A stretch of DNA of 64,000 bases. It comes from Candidatus Omnitrophota bacterium (GTDB taxonomy: Bacteria; Hinthialibacterota; Hinthialibacteria; Hinthialibacterales; Hinthialibacteraceae). Position numbers and translations under genes: made by a program. The notes beneath the pieces were generated by a model. That model was not told the DNA's origin. It saw only the letters and a program-made list of their open reading frames with translations, and searched no databases. Positions 52,157 through 61,610 of this stretch are shown here, piece after piece (position 1 is the stretch's first letter; each line of letters starts with the position of its first letter). The DNA lies in assembly GCA_040755155.1 (NCBI GenBank), contig JBFMBP010000002.1, positions 4,568 to 68,567 of the forward strand. The letters are read 5' to 3'.

Positions 52157-54166
52157 ATGGAACTCCCTTTCCTCAAAGACCTTTTCGTCCTCTTCGGCTT
52201 ATCGATGGCGGCATTGTATGGATGCAGCCTGATTCGCATTCCCAGTCTTGTCGGATTTCTTTTGACCGGCATGGCGGCGGGACCGTTTGGCATGAAATGG
52301 ATCGAGCAGGTTCACGAAGTGGAAGCGCTGGCGGAATTCGGCGTTATTCTTCTCCTTTTCGCCATCGGCATAGAATTTTCCATTGAGCATATTGCGCGAA
52401 TGAAGCGAACTGTTTTGTTGGGCGGTTCCATCCAAGTTTTACTTACGATTTTTTTGGCGTATCTGGCCGCCAGCCAATGGGGGTTGCCTTTCGGGCAAGC
52501 GATTTTTATCGGCTTTCTTCTATCGTTAAGTAGTACGGCCATCGTTTTGAAAATCTTCTTGGATAAAGCGGAAATCGCGTCCCCTCATAGCGGGGCGGCG
52601 CTCTCGATTCTTATTTTTCAAGATATTGTCATCGTGCCCATGATATTGGCTGTTCCACTTTTAGCGGGAGGAGAAGAACATTCCGCCCCCGCCATTGTTT
52701 GGACGATGCTGAAAGGTTTGTTCATAATCGCCGCCGTTTTCTTAAGCGCCCGCTATTGGATGCCCGCGTTATTGTTCCAGATCGCCAAAACGCGCATCAA
52801 AGAACTCTTTCTGCTGACCGTCATCACGTTTTGTTTGGGCGTCGCTTGGCTGACTTCCAGTTTGGGGCTCTCTCTTGGTTTGGGCGCATTCCTCGCCGGA
52901 CTCATCATTTCCGAGTCGGAATACAGCCTTCACGCTCTGGGCGGGATATTGCCTTTTCGGGAACTTTTTCTCAGTTTCTTTTTTATCTCCGTAGGAATGC
53001 TGTTAAATCTCCATTATTTCTTTGCGAATCTTCTTTTCCTTGCGGCATTGACATTTCTCGTAATGGGAATTAAAAGCGTCATCGGCTTTTTCTCGATACT
53101 CTTGGCAGGATTGCCGCTGCGCGTATCCATCCTCGCGGGATTGGCTGTTTCTCAGATTGGAGAATTTTCATTTGTTCTTTCGCAGGCGGGGATGAACAGC
53201 CAAATAATAACGGAAACAAACTATCAAATATTTCTTGCCGTCGCTATTCTCTCCATGATGATGACGCCCTTCATGATGGAGAAATCTCCGAAATTAGCCC
53301 AATTCGCTTTAAGGCTCCCTCTTCCCGAAATAATCAAAAGCGGGCTTGGCCGACAAGATTGGGAAGCCGTTCAAGCTGAGAACCAAGAAAAGAAAGATCA
53401 TTTGATTATTGTTGGTTTCGGCCTTATCGGCAAAAATTTGGCGCGGGCGGCGCGAATGGCGGATATCCCTTACGTCGTCGTTGAAATGAATCCCGAAACC
53501 GTTAAAAGAGAACGCGCAGGGGGCGAACCGATATTCTATGGCGATGCGGCGCAGACCGCCGTCCTCGAACATGCGGGAGTGAAGGCGGCGCGAATTCTCG
53601 CCATCGTCATCGCCGATCCCGCCGCCGCGCGACGCATAACGAGCCTTGCCCGAGAAAAAAATCCTTCTCTCTTTATTGTCGTTCGCACCCGGTTCTTGTC
53701 GGAAATGAAGCCGTTGATCGATCTCGGCGCCGATGAGGTTATTCCCGAAGAATACGAAACGTCGATCGAAATCTTCACTCGCGTGTTGACGAAATATCTT
53801 GTATCGAGAGACCGCATCGACCGCTTCGTCCACGAAATCCGCTCCGGCGGCTATGAAATGCTGCGGCAATTGCAACCCGTGAAAATATCGATGAGCGACG
53901 TCCATTTCCATCTCTCGGAAATGGAGATCGCCGTCATTAGACTCTCTCCCTCTTCTCCCTTGCTGGATCGAACTCTGGCGCAATCGGAAATTAGAAAGAA
54001 ACACGGCGCAACACTTGTCGCTATTCGGCGAGGAGGGAAATTGTACGCCAATCCTTCGATCGATATGGTTTTTCAATTGGAAGACGAACTGATTCTCCTC
54101 GGCAAGCCGGAACAAATATCCGATTTTAACGCTTTGATTGAACACCGATTTCCACAGCGTTTTTAA
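52157..54166 (+). CDS. Kef-type monovalent cation:proton antiporter
   Basis: 669 residues. A CPA2 antiporter domain of about 12 helices (LVGFLLTGMAAGPFGMKWI, FLLSLSSTAIVLKIFLDKAE, GLSLGLGAFLAGLIISESEY), then a TrkA-N/RCK nucleotide-binding domain (IIVGFGLIGKNLARAARMAD; YGDAAQTAVLEHAGV) and a TrkA-C domain at the end. It moves K or Na out against H. Start ATG 52157 was chosen because antiporter homology begins there, although no good ribosome site is seen and the frame is open from a peptidase fragment upstream. The last residues HRFPQRF lie inside the end of the next IS, so the C-terminus was reshaped by insertion. Confidence 0.85.
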   Translation: MELPFLKDLFVLFGLSMAALYGCSLIRIPSLVGFLLTGMAAGPFGMKWIEQVHEVEALAEFGVILLLFAIGIEFSIEHIARMKRTVLLGGSIQVLLTIFLAYLAASQWGLPFGQAIFIGFLLSLSSTAIVLKIFLDKAEIASPHSGAALSILIFQDIVIVPMILAVPLLAGGEEHSAPAIVWTMLKGLFIIAAVFLSARYWMPALLFQIAKTRIKELFLLTVITFCLGVAWLTSSLGLSLGLGAFLAGLIISESEYSLHALGGILPFRELFLSFFFISVGMLLNLHYFFANLLFLAALTFLVMGIKSVIGFFSILLAGLPLRVSILAGLAVSQIGEFSFVLSQAGMNSQIITETNYQIFLAVAILSMMMTPFMMEKSPKLAQFALRLPLPEIIKSGLGRQDWEAVQAENQEKKDHLIIVGFGLIGKNLARAARMADIPYVVVEMNPETVKRERAGGEPIFYGDAAQTAVLEHAGVKAARILAIVIADPAAARRITSLAREKNPSLFIVVRTRFLSEMKPLIDLGADEVIPEEYETSIEIFTRVLTKYLVSRDRIDRFVHEIRSGGYEMLRQLQPVKISMSDVHFHLSEMEIAVIRLSPSSPLLDRTLAQSEIRKKHGATLVAIRRGGKLYANPSIDMVFQLEDELILLGKPEQISDFNALIEHRFPQRF

Positions 54167-56204
54167 GCGACAAGAGTTAGGGAGTCCAAACGATCCTTAG
54201 CGGCTTGTTATCGAGCCAGGGGACTGCGATGTCGGATTTCAGTTTTTCGATCCCCATCAGAATCGGAGTGGCGGCGTGTTTGCGAATTTTGACTATAAAA
54301 GATTTTCCATCGAAAACGACTTGCCCCGGCATATCGATAAAGTGGCGAAAGATCTTACGGGAGCGGCATTTGTCAAACCGCCGCAGCTCCTGCGCAAAGA
54401 TATGATACAACGTATCGGCAATCATCGTCCATAAGACGTCGAAGTGAATCCGAATCAAAATGGGGGAAGAGAGCCGGTTCAAACTGAAAAAGTCGACCAA
54501 TTCGGCGAGTTTGTTTTCGATATGCCACCGCTTGGCGTAGATCGTCAAAATGTCGACGAGTTTCATCTGGTCCCGATTGGTGAGAATAAACGTCGGTTCG
54601 CTGCGCCCATGATCCTTGACGATGATTTGCCGGAAGGGTTTTTCGCCGGGAAGGAGCGCGACTTGACTCTGATGCGCTTTCACATGCTTGTATTTCCGTT
54701 TGGGAATCGGCAGGTAGACCTTCTCCCACTCCGCTTCCGGAAGACGCAACGCCTCCTCGATCAGTTTTTGGCTGCGAATTCTCAAGGTAATGAACTTGAT
54801 GTTGTCCTTGTCGAGTTCATGGAGAATCTCATACCGCGTTAATTTCGAGTCGAATACCAATGTCTCATCCACGATCCCTTTCACCTGAAGCCAGTAGTCC
54901 ACAAACGATTTGATCTCTTCGCACGCCTCCCGGCGCTGGATATCGGCGCGCGTATACAACAAGGAATCGCTGATTCCATCCTGCGCGAAAAAGGTATGAG
55001 CGCCTTTCATCGCCTTGCCCCGGCTGCCACACCAGACCGGCTCCATTTCCGATTCCTCCCCGAAATGGGGAATGGAATGAAAATCCAGATTGATGGTTTG
55101 GCCGGGATACAGAGCGGGATAGCGGTCGCGAAAGCGGGCGATGATTTCCCGCTGAAACTGCAGGAGAGTCGCCGCGTCGGTGCGGCAGGAATAGGAACCC
55201 ATATAGGCGGGCTTGGGCAGCGCGTTCAACCCGGCGAACACGCCGAATCCCCGATCCGCATCGTAGGGCTGGATATGGCTCAGCCGTTCGTTGCCGATGA
55301 GTTTGAGCAGAAGCATGGACAAGGCGGCTTGTTGGCTGCCAATGTCCGAGGAGTGGGGCAGCGAGCACTGCTTGACGATGTCGAGGATTCCCGATTCCAA
55401 AATATAGGGCAGAAAGAAAAACACCCCGGCCACCTGGCATTCGGCGTGAAAAGGTTGGAGCGTGGCAAAATCCAGAGGACCGGATCGGGGCGCGATCAGA
55501 ACGCCCTTTTTGCTGATTCCTCGTTCGCGATCGGTGCGGCGGCGCAGTTTTGGAAATCCCGCTTCCGCCAGAATCCGCTCCACGGTGCGGGCGCTGATGG
55601 AGAAACCCGACCGGCCCAATTCTTCGGCGATTTCTTGGGAATTCCAGCGTTTTCGCCGCCGCAATCGAATCGCGAGGCCGGCGGCGTCCGGAGAGGTTTG
55701 CGGTTTTTGCGGCCCGCGCTTGACGTCGGGAAAGAGCGCCTGCTTTCCCGACGCGACGCGATGGACCAACACCCGCAGAGACGAAGGGGTGTAGCCGAAG
55801 CGAGCGGCGATCTCGGCCAACGTTCCTTCGCTAAAAGCGACGGCGCGAACCGCTTCGTACTGTTTTTGCCGAGGCGAAAGATTGCGGGTGAAAAGATCGG
55901 CTAAATTCATAAGATACTGTAGCGAAATTATGTCGTTTATAATACGAATATATTATAGGTAACATAATCTATATTCAAGGGAAGAAATCGAATTTTCGAG
56001 GATTTTTGAGGTAAATAGCGAGAGGATGGCCTTGGATGGGGGAAAAAGGAGAGAGATTATAACCGTAAAGTTCGCACTTTAAGCGTCAGAATTTTGCTAC
56101 ATGCGAAAGTAAATTCATGAGATAATCCCTTGATTTTTAGCGGATTAGAATCACTCTTCCTTAAGGCAGCCTATGACCGGATGAGCTCTGTGGAAATCGG
56201 TGTT
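54141..56204 (-). mobile_element. Complete insertion sequence with 17-bp inverted ends
   Basis: Both ends read AACACCGATTTCCACAG inward, identical over 17 bp (54141-54157 and 56188-56204); outside these three more bases (ATT) agree after one mismatch. One transposase gene fills most of it. The right 290 bp are non-coding. No clean target duplication can be seen. Two decayed copies lie at 37409-37791 and 49248-49448. Confidence 0.85.
54177..55910 (-). CDS. DDE transposase of the IS (IS4-like superfamily)
   Basis: 577 residues. N-terminal helix-turn-helix domains (LAEIAARFGYTPSSLRVLVH and SQEIAEELGRSGFSISARTV), then a DDE catalytic core: first Asp in NLDFHSIPHFGEES, second in LVFDSKLTRYEIL, Glu in YAKRWHIENKLAEL, which resembles the Y-R-E signature of the IS4 superfamily. 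The C-terminus (FIDMPGQVVFDGKSFIVKIR) is the part retained in the fragment at 37.4 kb. The frame is intact, so the element may still be active. Which family it belongs to cannot be settled by eye. Confidence 0.85.
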   Translation of the reverse strand: MNLADLFTRNLSPRQKQYEAVRAVAFSEGTLAEIAARFGYTPSSLRVLVHRVASGKQALFPDVKRGPQKPQTSPDAAGLAIRLRRRKRWNSQEIAEELGRSGFSISARTVERILAEAGFPKLRRRTDRERGISKKGVLIAPRSGPLDFATLQPFHAECQVAGVFFFLPYILESGILDIVKQCSLPHSSDIGSQQAALSMLLLKLIGNERLSHIQPYDADRGFGVFAGLNALPKPAYMGSYSCRTDAATLLQFQREIIARFRDRYPALYPGQTINLDFHSIPHFGEESEMEPVWCGSRGKAMKGAHTFFAQDGISDSLLYTRADIQRREACEEIKSFVDYWLQVKGIVDETLVFDSKLTRYEILHELDKDNIKFITLRIRSQKLIEEALRLPEAEWEKVYLPIPKRKYKHVKAHQSQVALLPGEKPFRQIIVKDHGRSEPTFILTNRDQMKLVDILTIYAKRWHIENKLAELVDFFSLNRLSSPILIRIHFDVLWTMIADTLYHIFAQELRRFDKCRSRKIFRHFIDMPGQVVFDGKSFIVKIRKHAATPILMGIEKLKSDIAVPWLDNKPLRIVWTP

Positions 56205-56244
56205 GAATGATGCGGCATTAGACGCAATTGTTAATTCCTTGAGT
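55911..56244. other. Non-coding right part of the IS and following spacer
   Basis: About 290 bp without an ORF inside the IS, AT-rich near the transposase start (promoter likely). 56002-56204 is the part conserved in the relic at 49248-49448. 56205-56244 is spacer before the sbcD stop. Confidence 0.6.
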
Positions 56245-57501
56245 TTACAAACCATCTTGCACAACGGCGGCGATGTCTTTAGCTTTTTCCAAAAGGGCTG
56301 GCCCTTCGTCTTTTAATTCTTCATGCTCTCGAATATACGCCGCCAGCGCGTCGGCCAGCGTCGCCTCGCGGGATAGGGTGGAGCTTCTTCGCTTCGAAAC
56401 CGATTCGCGGGGGATGCGGAAGAATCCCGCTTTAAAATGCGCGGGACGCAGCGCCTCTTGGATGCGCTTCATATCCAGCGCCTGCGCTTCCGCGTCGTCG
56501 GCGACGTAGGACAGCCGCACCACGGCTCTGGATATCTCTTCGCGGGTGATAGCCGTTAAAATTTTTTCGGTGATATCTTCGCCAGGATCGCATTCGATGT
56601 GAATGGAGCAAAAAGGGCGAACGGAGACGGGAACGAATTCGTGTTCCGCTCCGCCGCGCTGGATGCGGGCGATGACGAAGCCTTTGTTCTCTTCCGCTTC
56701 TCCAAAATCGACGCGGTCGATGCTGCCAGGATATACTACGGGGACGTTGGGAATCGGAGATAGATTTTGATAACGGTGGATATGTCCCAGCGCGACGTAA
56801 TCGTAACCTGCCGCCGCCAATTCCATTGGCGGCAATTGCACCTCTTCGCTCATTAACAGACTGCCCCGATAGCCGCCCAACAGCGCGCCATGCAAGCTTA
56901 AATGCGCCAGCAAGAGGCGCGGCGTCTCGCTGGGAATCCGTTCGGGCATCGCCGTAATGACGTCGTGATAATATTCCTGGCAGGCGTCGCTCAGTTCTTC
57001 GCTTTTCAGGTCTTTGTACGGCTCCAAGTTGCGCAGAAAGCTGGGACTGATGTAGGGAAGGCAACAGACGGCTATGGGGCCGTTCTTGGTATCAACAACG
57101 AAGGGAGGACTGTCGCCCACAGTCGGCTGGTTGACGCAGACGTAGAACATTCCCGGGCGCAGGCGGCGGAAGATGTCGATGGACGACGCCTTGCCGTGCA
57201 TGACAGGGATGTCGTGATTGCCTGAAATCATCACCGTAGGGATGCCCGCATCGGCCAGGCGGCAGAAATGCTTCACCAGCTCGCGCTGCTCCGTGGGCGA
57301 GGGATTGTTGCGTTTATAGGCGTCGCCCGCGAAGAGAACTAAGTCCACTGGCTCCGATAACGCGCGGTCGACGGCTTGTTCCAGACTGGAGGAAAAATCC
57401 TCCAGCCGCGTATTCAAGCCGGTAGCAGGATTGGTATAGCCATAGGCTTCCACGCCGAAATGAATATCGGCGAGATGCAGGCATGTAATCGGACGATTCA
57501 C
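56245..57501 (-). CDS. sbcD: SbcD/Mre11-type exonuclease subunit
   Basis: Nuclease that with SbcC processes DNA ends and hairpins. The 418-residue product has all metallophosphatase motifs: LHLADIHFG (D-x-H), LFAGDAYKRN (GD), SGNHDIP (GNHD), LLAHLSLHG and ALGHIHRYQ (G-H-x-H). GTG 57501 is taken as the start because AGAAGGA lies just before it; the ATG at 57555 lies within the palindromic repeat. No sbcC is next to it, unlike most bacteria. Confidence 0.88.
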   Translation of the reverse strand: MNRPITCLHLADIHFGVEAYGYTNPATGLNTRLEDFSSSLEQAVDRALSEPVDLVLFAGDAYKRNNPSPTEQRELVKHFCRLADAGIPTVMISGNHDIPVMHGKASSIDIFRRLRPGMFYVCVNQPTVGDSPPFVVDTKNGPIAVCCLPYISPSFLRNLEPYKDLKSEELSDACQEYYHDVITAMPERIPSETPRLLLAHLSLHGALLGGYRGSLLMSEEVQLPPMELAAAGYDYVALGHIHRYQNLSPIPNVPVVYPGSIDRVDFGEAEENKGFVIARIQRGGAEHEFVPVSVRPFCSIHIECDPGEDITEKILTAITREEISRAVVRLSYVADDAEAQALDMKRIQEALRPAHFKAGFFRIPRESVSKRRSSTLSREATLADALAAYIREHEELKDEGPALLEKAKDIAAVVQDGL

Positions 57502-57542
57502 GGCGCTATCCTTCTCTGAGTAAAAATATTTCTTAAAAGCAT

Positions 57543-57695
57543 GAGGTTCTTGCATAAATGGTATAATTTTCTTTTCAATTCTCCCCCCAAGCTTGGGGGG
57601 AGTTAGAGGGGGGTTGATTTTGTTAGACTTATCTCAACCCCCTCCTAACCTCCCCCAAGCTTGGGGGAGGAATAATATAGTTTTGCAAGAGGCTC
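57543..57695. repeat. 153-bp palindromic repeat, copy D
   Basis: Ends GAGGTTCTTGCA and TTTTGCAAGAGGCTC. Complete core double hairpin. Placed between the divergent sbcD and EamA genes, with its left end overlapping a false upstream start of sbcD. Confidence 0.8.
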
Positions 57696-57741
57696 GCATT
57701 TTAAAAATTGATTACGCGAAACGATCCTGACATACAATCTA

Positions 57742-58767
57742 ATGAAATCCAATTTGCGTTCTTGGCATATCCCCGCGATGCTCGCCTTGGCGGGGGCGAT
57801 TCTCGGTTGGAGTACGGTTCCCCTTTTCTTGCGATCTTTTATTCATGAGATCGACGGTTGGACGGCAAACGGCGTACGGTATCCCATCGCCGGATTGTTT
57901 TGGCTCGCGCCGCTGATTTATTTTATCCGCCGGGGCGAGGTGGAAAAGAAATATTTTCTTCTCGCCATTCCTCCCGCATTGTTGAATATTGGTTCCCAAA
58001 CGTTATGGGCCTGGTCGGTTTATTTTATGGAGCCGGGAAAATTGATCTTCCTGCATCGCATTTCTCTCGTCTTCGCCATTCTCGGTTCGTTTCTGCTTTT
58101 TAAGGATGAGCGGCCTTTGATCCGATCTTCTTATTTCTGGTATGGCTTGATTCTTTCGGTAACGGGTTTCGCTGGCATGAACCTTATGAAAACCGGCATC
58201 CCATGGGCGAATTCCTGGAAGGGGCTGGCTATCGTCTTTACCTGCGCTATGCTTTTTGGACTTTACGGCGTATTCGTGCGCTTTTTTATGGGCGGCGGCA
58301 AACCTTGGATTACCTTTCCCATCATCTGCCTCTATACGTCCGCCGCCCTGTTCGTCATGATGCTGTTTTTGGGCGAGCCGCGCCGGATTTGGGATATGCA
58401 GACGCCTCGGTTGGTTCTTCTGGTAGTATCCGCCCTTACCGGCATCGCCATCGCGCATGTTTGTTTTTATTACGCCATGCAGCGCCTCGGCGTTTCTATC
58501 AGCAGCAGTTGCCAGCTAATCAATCCTTTCATTACTTCCGTCTGTTCTTATTATTTCTTTGGCGAGAAATTGACCTTGGGCCAATGGATTTTCGGTCTTT
58601 TTCTCATTGCAGGCGCGTCTTTCCTGTTGATTGCGCAGCAGCATCTCGGCAAGCATCCCGCTCCCGTCCCCGCCTGTCCGATTGCGGAAATTGCGGAAAT
58701 CGCCGCCCCGGAGGAAAGCGAATCCCTCCTTCAGCCGGAGGAAATACTTGTTACGCCGAAGCGATGA
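57742..58767 (+). CDS. EamA-family (DMT) transporter
   Basis: 341 residues with ten predicted helices in two five-helix repeats, as in drug/metabolite exporters. Features are AILGWSTVPLFLRSFIHEID near the start and SCQLINPFITSVCSYYFFGE in the second EamA unit. Substrate unknown. A Glu/Ala-rich cytoplasmic tail follows the last helix. The gene runs convergent with the FAH-family gene and overlaps its end by 17 bp. Confidence 0.88.
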   Translation: MKSNLRSWHIPAMLALAGAILGWSTVPLFLRSFIHEIDGWTANGVRYPIAGLFWLAPLIYFIRRGEVEKKYFLLAIPPALLNIGSQTLWAWSVYFMEPGKLIFLHRISLVFAILGSFLLFKDERPLIRSSYFWYGLILSVTGFAGMNLMKTGIPWANSWKGLAIVFTCAMLFGLYGVFVRFFMGGGKPWITFPIICLYTSAALFVMMLFLGEPRRIWDMQTPRLVLLVVSALTGIAIAHVCFYYAMQRLGVSISSSCQLINPFITSVCSYYFFGEKLTLGQWIFGLFLIAGASFLLIAQQHLGKHPAPVPACPIAEIAEIAAPEESESLLQPEEILVTPKR

Positions 58768-59605
58768 CTTCCTGGCGCTGCCGTCCCAACCCTTCCACGC
58801 TCAACTCGACTACGTCGCCCGGCTTGAGATAAAGCGGCGGCTTGCGTCCGAAACCGACGCCCGGCGGGGTGCCGGTGCTGACAACGTCGCCCGGCAAAAG
58901 AGTCAAGAATTGGCTGATGTAACTTACTAAAAACTTCACGCCGAAGACCATTCGGCTCGTATGTCCCGTCTGCATCCGCTCTCCGTTGACATCCAGTTGA
59001 ATCGCCAAGTTCTGCGGATCGGGGACTTCGTCCGGCGAGACAAGATACGGTCCCAGCGGCGCGAAGGTGTCGTGGCTTTTGCCCTTCACCCATTGCCCGC
59101 AGCGTTCGGCTTGGAACTCGCGTTCGCTGACGTCGTTCATGACGGCGAATCCGGCGATATAGGACATCGCCTCCGATTCCTCGATATACTTGGCGCGTTT
59201 GCCGATGACAAAAGCCAGTTCAGCTTCCCAGTCCGTCTTGCGGGAATTGCGGGGAATTTCGATAGGATCGAAGGGGCCGTTCAACGCCGTCGGCGCTTTG
59301 GAAAAGAGCACCGGCTCCTTAGGAACCTCCTGCCCCGATTCCTTGGCGTGGTCGCTGTAATTCAATCCCACGCAGATAATTTTTCCCGGCCGCGGGACGG
59401 GTGGTCCCAGACGTACGCTATTGGGAACCTTGGGCATAGCCGCTTCATTCTGTTTGAACCAGGAAGCCAGGCTGGGAATGCCGCCTTGTTCGAAAAAGGA
59501 TTCATGGTAATCGTCCGTAAAGGTGGAAACGTCGACAATCTCTCCCGCCGAGTTCAATACGCCGGGCCGTTCTTTTCCCGATTCGCCGAATCGAAGCAAT
59601 CGCAT
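58751..59605 (-). CDS. Fumarylacetoacetate-hydrolase-family enzyme
   Basis: 284 residues. FAH-family enzymes use a divalent metal to act on 2-keto acids (hydratases, isomerases, decarboxylases, acylpyruvases). Motifs: CVGLNYSDHAKE, the metal-ligand part DWEAELAFVIGKRAKYI, GFAVMNDVSERE and TGTPPGVGFGRKPPLYLKPG. An N-terminal domain of about 70 residues (MRLLRFGESGKERPGVL) is usual for the longer members. Substrate cannot be assigned; no catabolic neighbours. Confidence 0.88.
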   Translation of the reverse strand: MRLLRFGESGKERPGVLNSAGEIVDVSTFTDDYHESFFEQGGIPSLASWFKQNEAAMPKVPNSVRLGPPVPRPGKIICVGLNYSDHAKESGQEVPKEPVLFSKAPTALNGPFDPIEIPRNSRKTDWEAELAFVIGKRAKYIEESEAMSYIAGFAVMNDVSEREFQAERCGQWVKGKSHDTFAPLGPYLVSPDEVPDPQNLAIQLDVNGERMQTGHTSRMVFGVKFLVSYISQFLTLLPGDVVSTGTPPGVGFGRKPPLYLKPGDVVELSVEGLGRQRQEVIASA

Positions 59606-59791
59606 TTCGCTCTCCTAAGAATTTGGATTTTATTTATTAAGGCCGTGCGCGATATGGCGATTTATATCAGGGCGCATAACGCTTGACTTAGATTACCGTA
59701 ATCCGCGCCGATCGATCAAGATGGAGAGAAGAAATCCGGTATGTTGATTCCTGCGGGAAAAGCGAGAGAATGATTCTTTGGAGAAGCGAAT

Positions 59792-61573
59792 ATGGCGCGT
59801 TCGAAGAAAGCGATTTTGCAGGACCTGATGGATTTGGGATTGACGCCGGGCGGGGCTAACAAAGCTTACGCCGTTTACGGCGTTCACGCCTCTTCCTATG
59901 TCCGGCGCGATCCTTATCAACTTCTTCTGTTGTACGAACGCCCGCCCTGGGAAGAGATCGAACGGGTGGCGGCCAAGGTGGGAATGCCGCCCTCCGCGCC
60001 GGAGCGCATCGCCGGAGCGATCGTTTATTCCCTCGCCGCCGCCACGTCGGACGGCCATGTATATTTGCCTCAGCGGGAATTATATCAACGGGCTTATCGC
60101 CATCTAGGATTCTACGACGAAAGCGCTCTGCAAAATTCGATGGATGAATTATGCGGCAACCGTCTGGTTTTTCTTACGGGCAAGGAGGAGGATGGCGCTT
60201 CTCCCGCCTATCTTTATCCACTGTACACAGCGGAGCGGACGATCGCCCATTTGATGACGCAACTCTTTGTTTGCAGTTCGCGCATGGCTTTAAAAGCGCC
60301 GAGCGAGAAGGAAATGAAGCAGGTGGAAGAGGAGATGCGCATCCGGTTCGCTCCCGCCCAGCGAGAAGCGATAAGCGCTTCCTTGGAGAATAAAATCGTC
60401 ATTATCACCGGCGGGCCGGGAACGGGGAAAACAACGATCGTTCGCGGCGTTCTACACCTTTGGGAACAGCGAGGCGCCAAGATGCTGCTGGCCGCTCCCA
60501 CAGGACGAGCGGCGCGGCGGTTGGCTGAAAGTTCCGGGCGCAAGGCGTCCACTATCCACCGGCTTTTGGAATACAGCCAGGAAGCCCAGCAATTCAACCG
60601 CAACGCCGAACGGAAACTTAGCGTCGATTTGTTGGTGGTGGATGAAGTCTCCATGATCGAAACTGAACTGATGGCCGCGATGTTGGAAGCGCTTCCCCCC
60701 GCCGCCCACTTGCTGCTCGTCGGCGACGTGAACCAGCTTCCCGCCGTAGGGCCGGGACTGGTGTTGCATGATTTGATCGAATGTAAAAAATTCAAGACTA
60801 TTCTGTTATCCGAAATTTTCCGCCAAGGCGAGAGCAGCCTTATTTCTTTCAACGCGCAAAAGATCAACCAAGGCCAACTTCCCGATTTATCGGGCGCGGG
60901 GATCGAAGGCGGGCAGGATTTTTATTTCGTCAATCGTCCTAACGATCTCGACGCCAAAAGCGCCATTCTCGAAATGGCCGTCAACCGCATTCCCCGGCAG
61001 ATGGGTTTGAATCCCAAAAAGGACGTTCAAGTTCTTTGTCCTATGATTAAAAAAGAGGTCGGCGTGGAGAAGATGAACGAGGCTTTACAGGAATGCCTCA
61101 ATCCCGCTCCCTTGCGGGTGAAGACTCCTTTCTACAGCCTCGCCGTGGGCGATAAAGTGATGCAAACGAAAAACGATTATTCGAAGGACGTATTCAATGG
61201 AGATATCGGCATCGTCTGCGATATTCATCCGAAGAATCTGCAGGCGATCATCGTCTTTGACGGCGTCGAGGTACGCTACGATTGGCTGGAATTGGAAAAT
61301 ACGGCGCTGGCATACGCCATTACAGTGCATAAATCGCAGGGCGGAGAATACCGCGCCGTTTTGATTCCCCTCTCCATGCAGCATTATCCCATGCTGCAGC
61401 GAAACCTGCTCTATACAGCCGTCAGCCGGGGGAAAGAGATGGTTATCCTGGTGGGAAGCCCTCGCGCACTTGAGATTGCCGTTCGAAACAATAAGATACG
61501 GAAGCGGTATACCGGCCTGAAACATTGGCTTGAGGAGGCGTTTCGCAGCGTCTCCGCCGCGAAAGGAACGTAA
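59792..61573 (+). CDS. RecD2-like ATP-dependent DNA helicase
   Basis: 593 residues. N-terminal helical/HhH region (about 1-150: DLGLTPGGANKAYAVYGVHA; PYQLL), then SF1B helicase motifs: Walker A IITGGPGTGKTTIV, LAAPTGRAARRLAE (Ia), VVDEVSMIE (II), LVGDVNQLPAVGPG (III), and the C-terminal AITVHKSQGGEYRAV (V) and LLYTAVSRGKEMVILVG (VI). RecD2 is typically about 720-740 residues with an N-terminal OB-like domain; that domain is missing here. The product should unwind DNA 5'-3' on its own. No recB or recC nearby. Confidence 0.9.
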   Translation: MARSKKAILQDLMDLGLTPGGANKAYAVYGVHASSYVRRDPYQLLLLYERPPWEEIERVAAKVGMPPSAPERIAGAIVYSLAAATSDGHVYLPQRELYQRAYRHLGFYDESALQNSMDELCGNRLVFLTGKEEDGASPAYLYPLYTAERTIAHLMTQLFVCSSRMALKAPSEKEMKQVEEEMRIRFAPAQREAISASLENKIVIITGGPGTGKTTIVRGVLHLWEQRGAKMLLAAPTGRAARRLAESSGRKASTIHRLLEYSQEAQQFNRNAERKLSVDLLVVDEVSMIETELMAAMLEALPPAAHLLLVGDVNQLPAVGPGLVLHDLIECKKFKTILLSEIFRQGESSLISFNAQKINQGQLPDLSGAGIEGGQDFYFVNRPNDLDAKSAILEMAVNRIPRQMGLNPKKDVQVLCPMIKKEVGVEKMNEALQECLNPAPLRVKTPFYSLAVGDKVMQTKNDYSKDVFNGDIGIVCDIHPKNLQAIIVFDGVEVRYDWLELENTALAYAITVHKSQGGEYRAVLIPLSMQHYPMLQRNLLYTAVSRGKEMVILVGSPRALEIAVRNNKIRKRYTGLKHWLEEAFRSVSAAKGT

Positions 61574-61610
61574 TTCCCGGTTTGGACGAATGCGCTTCAA
61601 GGAGCCGATA

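Noticed and set aside
54141-56204. Target-site duplication of the complete IS
   Set aside because: Flanking bases do not agree beyond one base; ends GATTG and GAATG are suggestive only.
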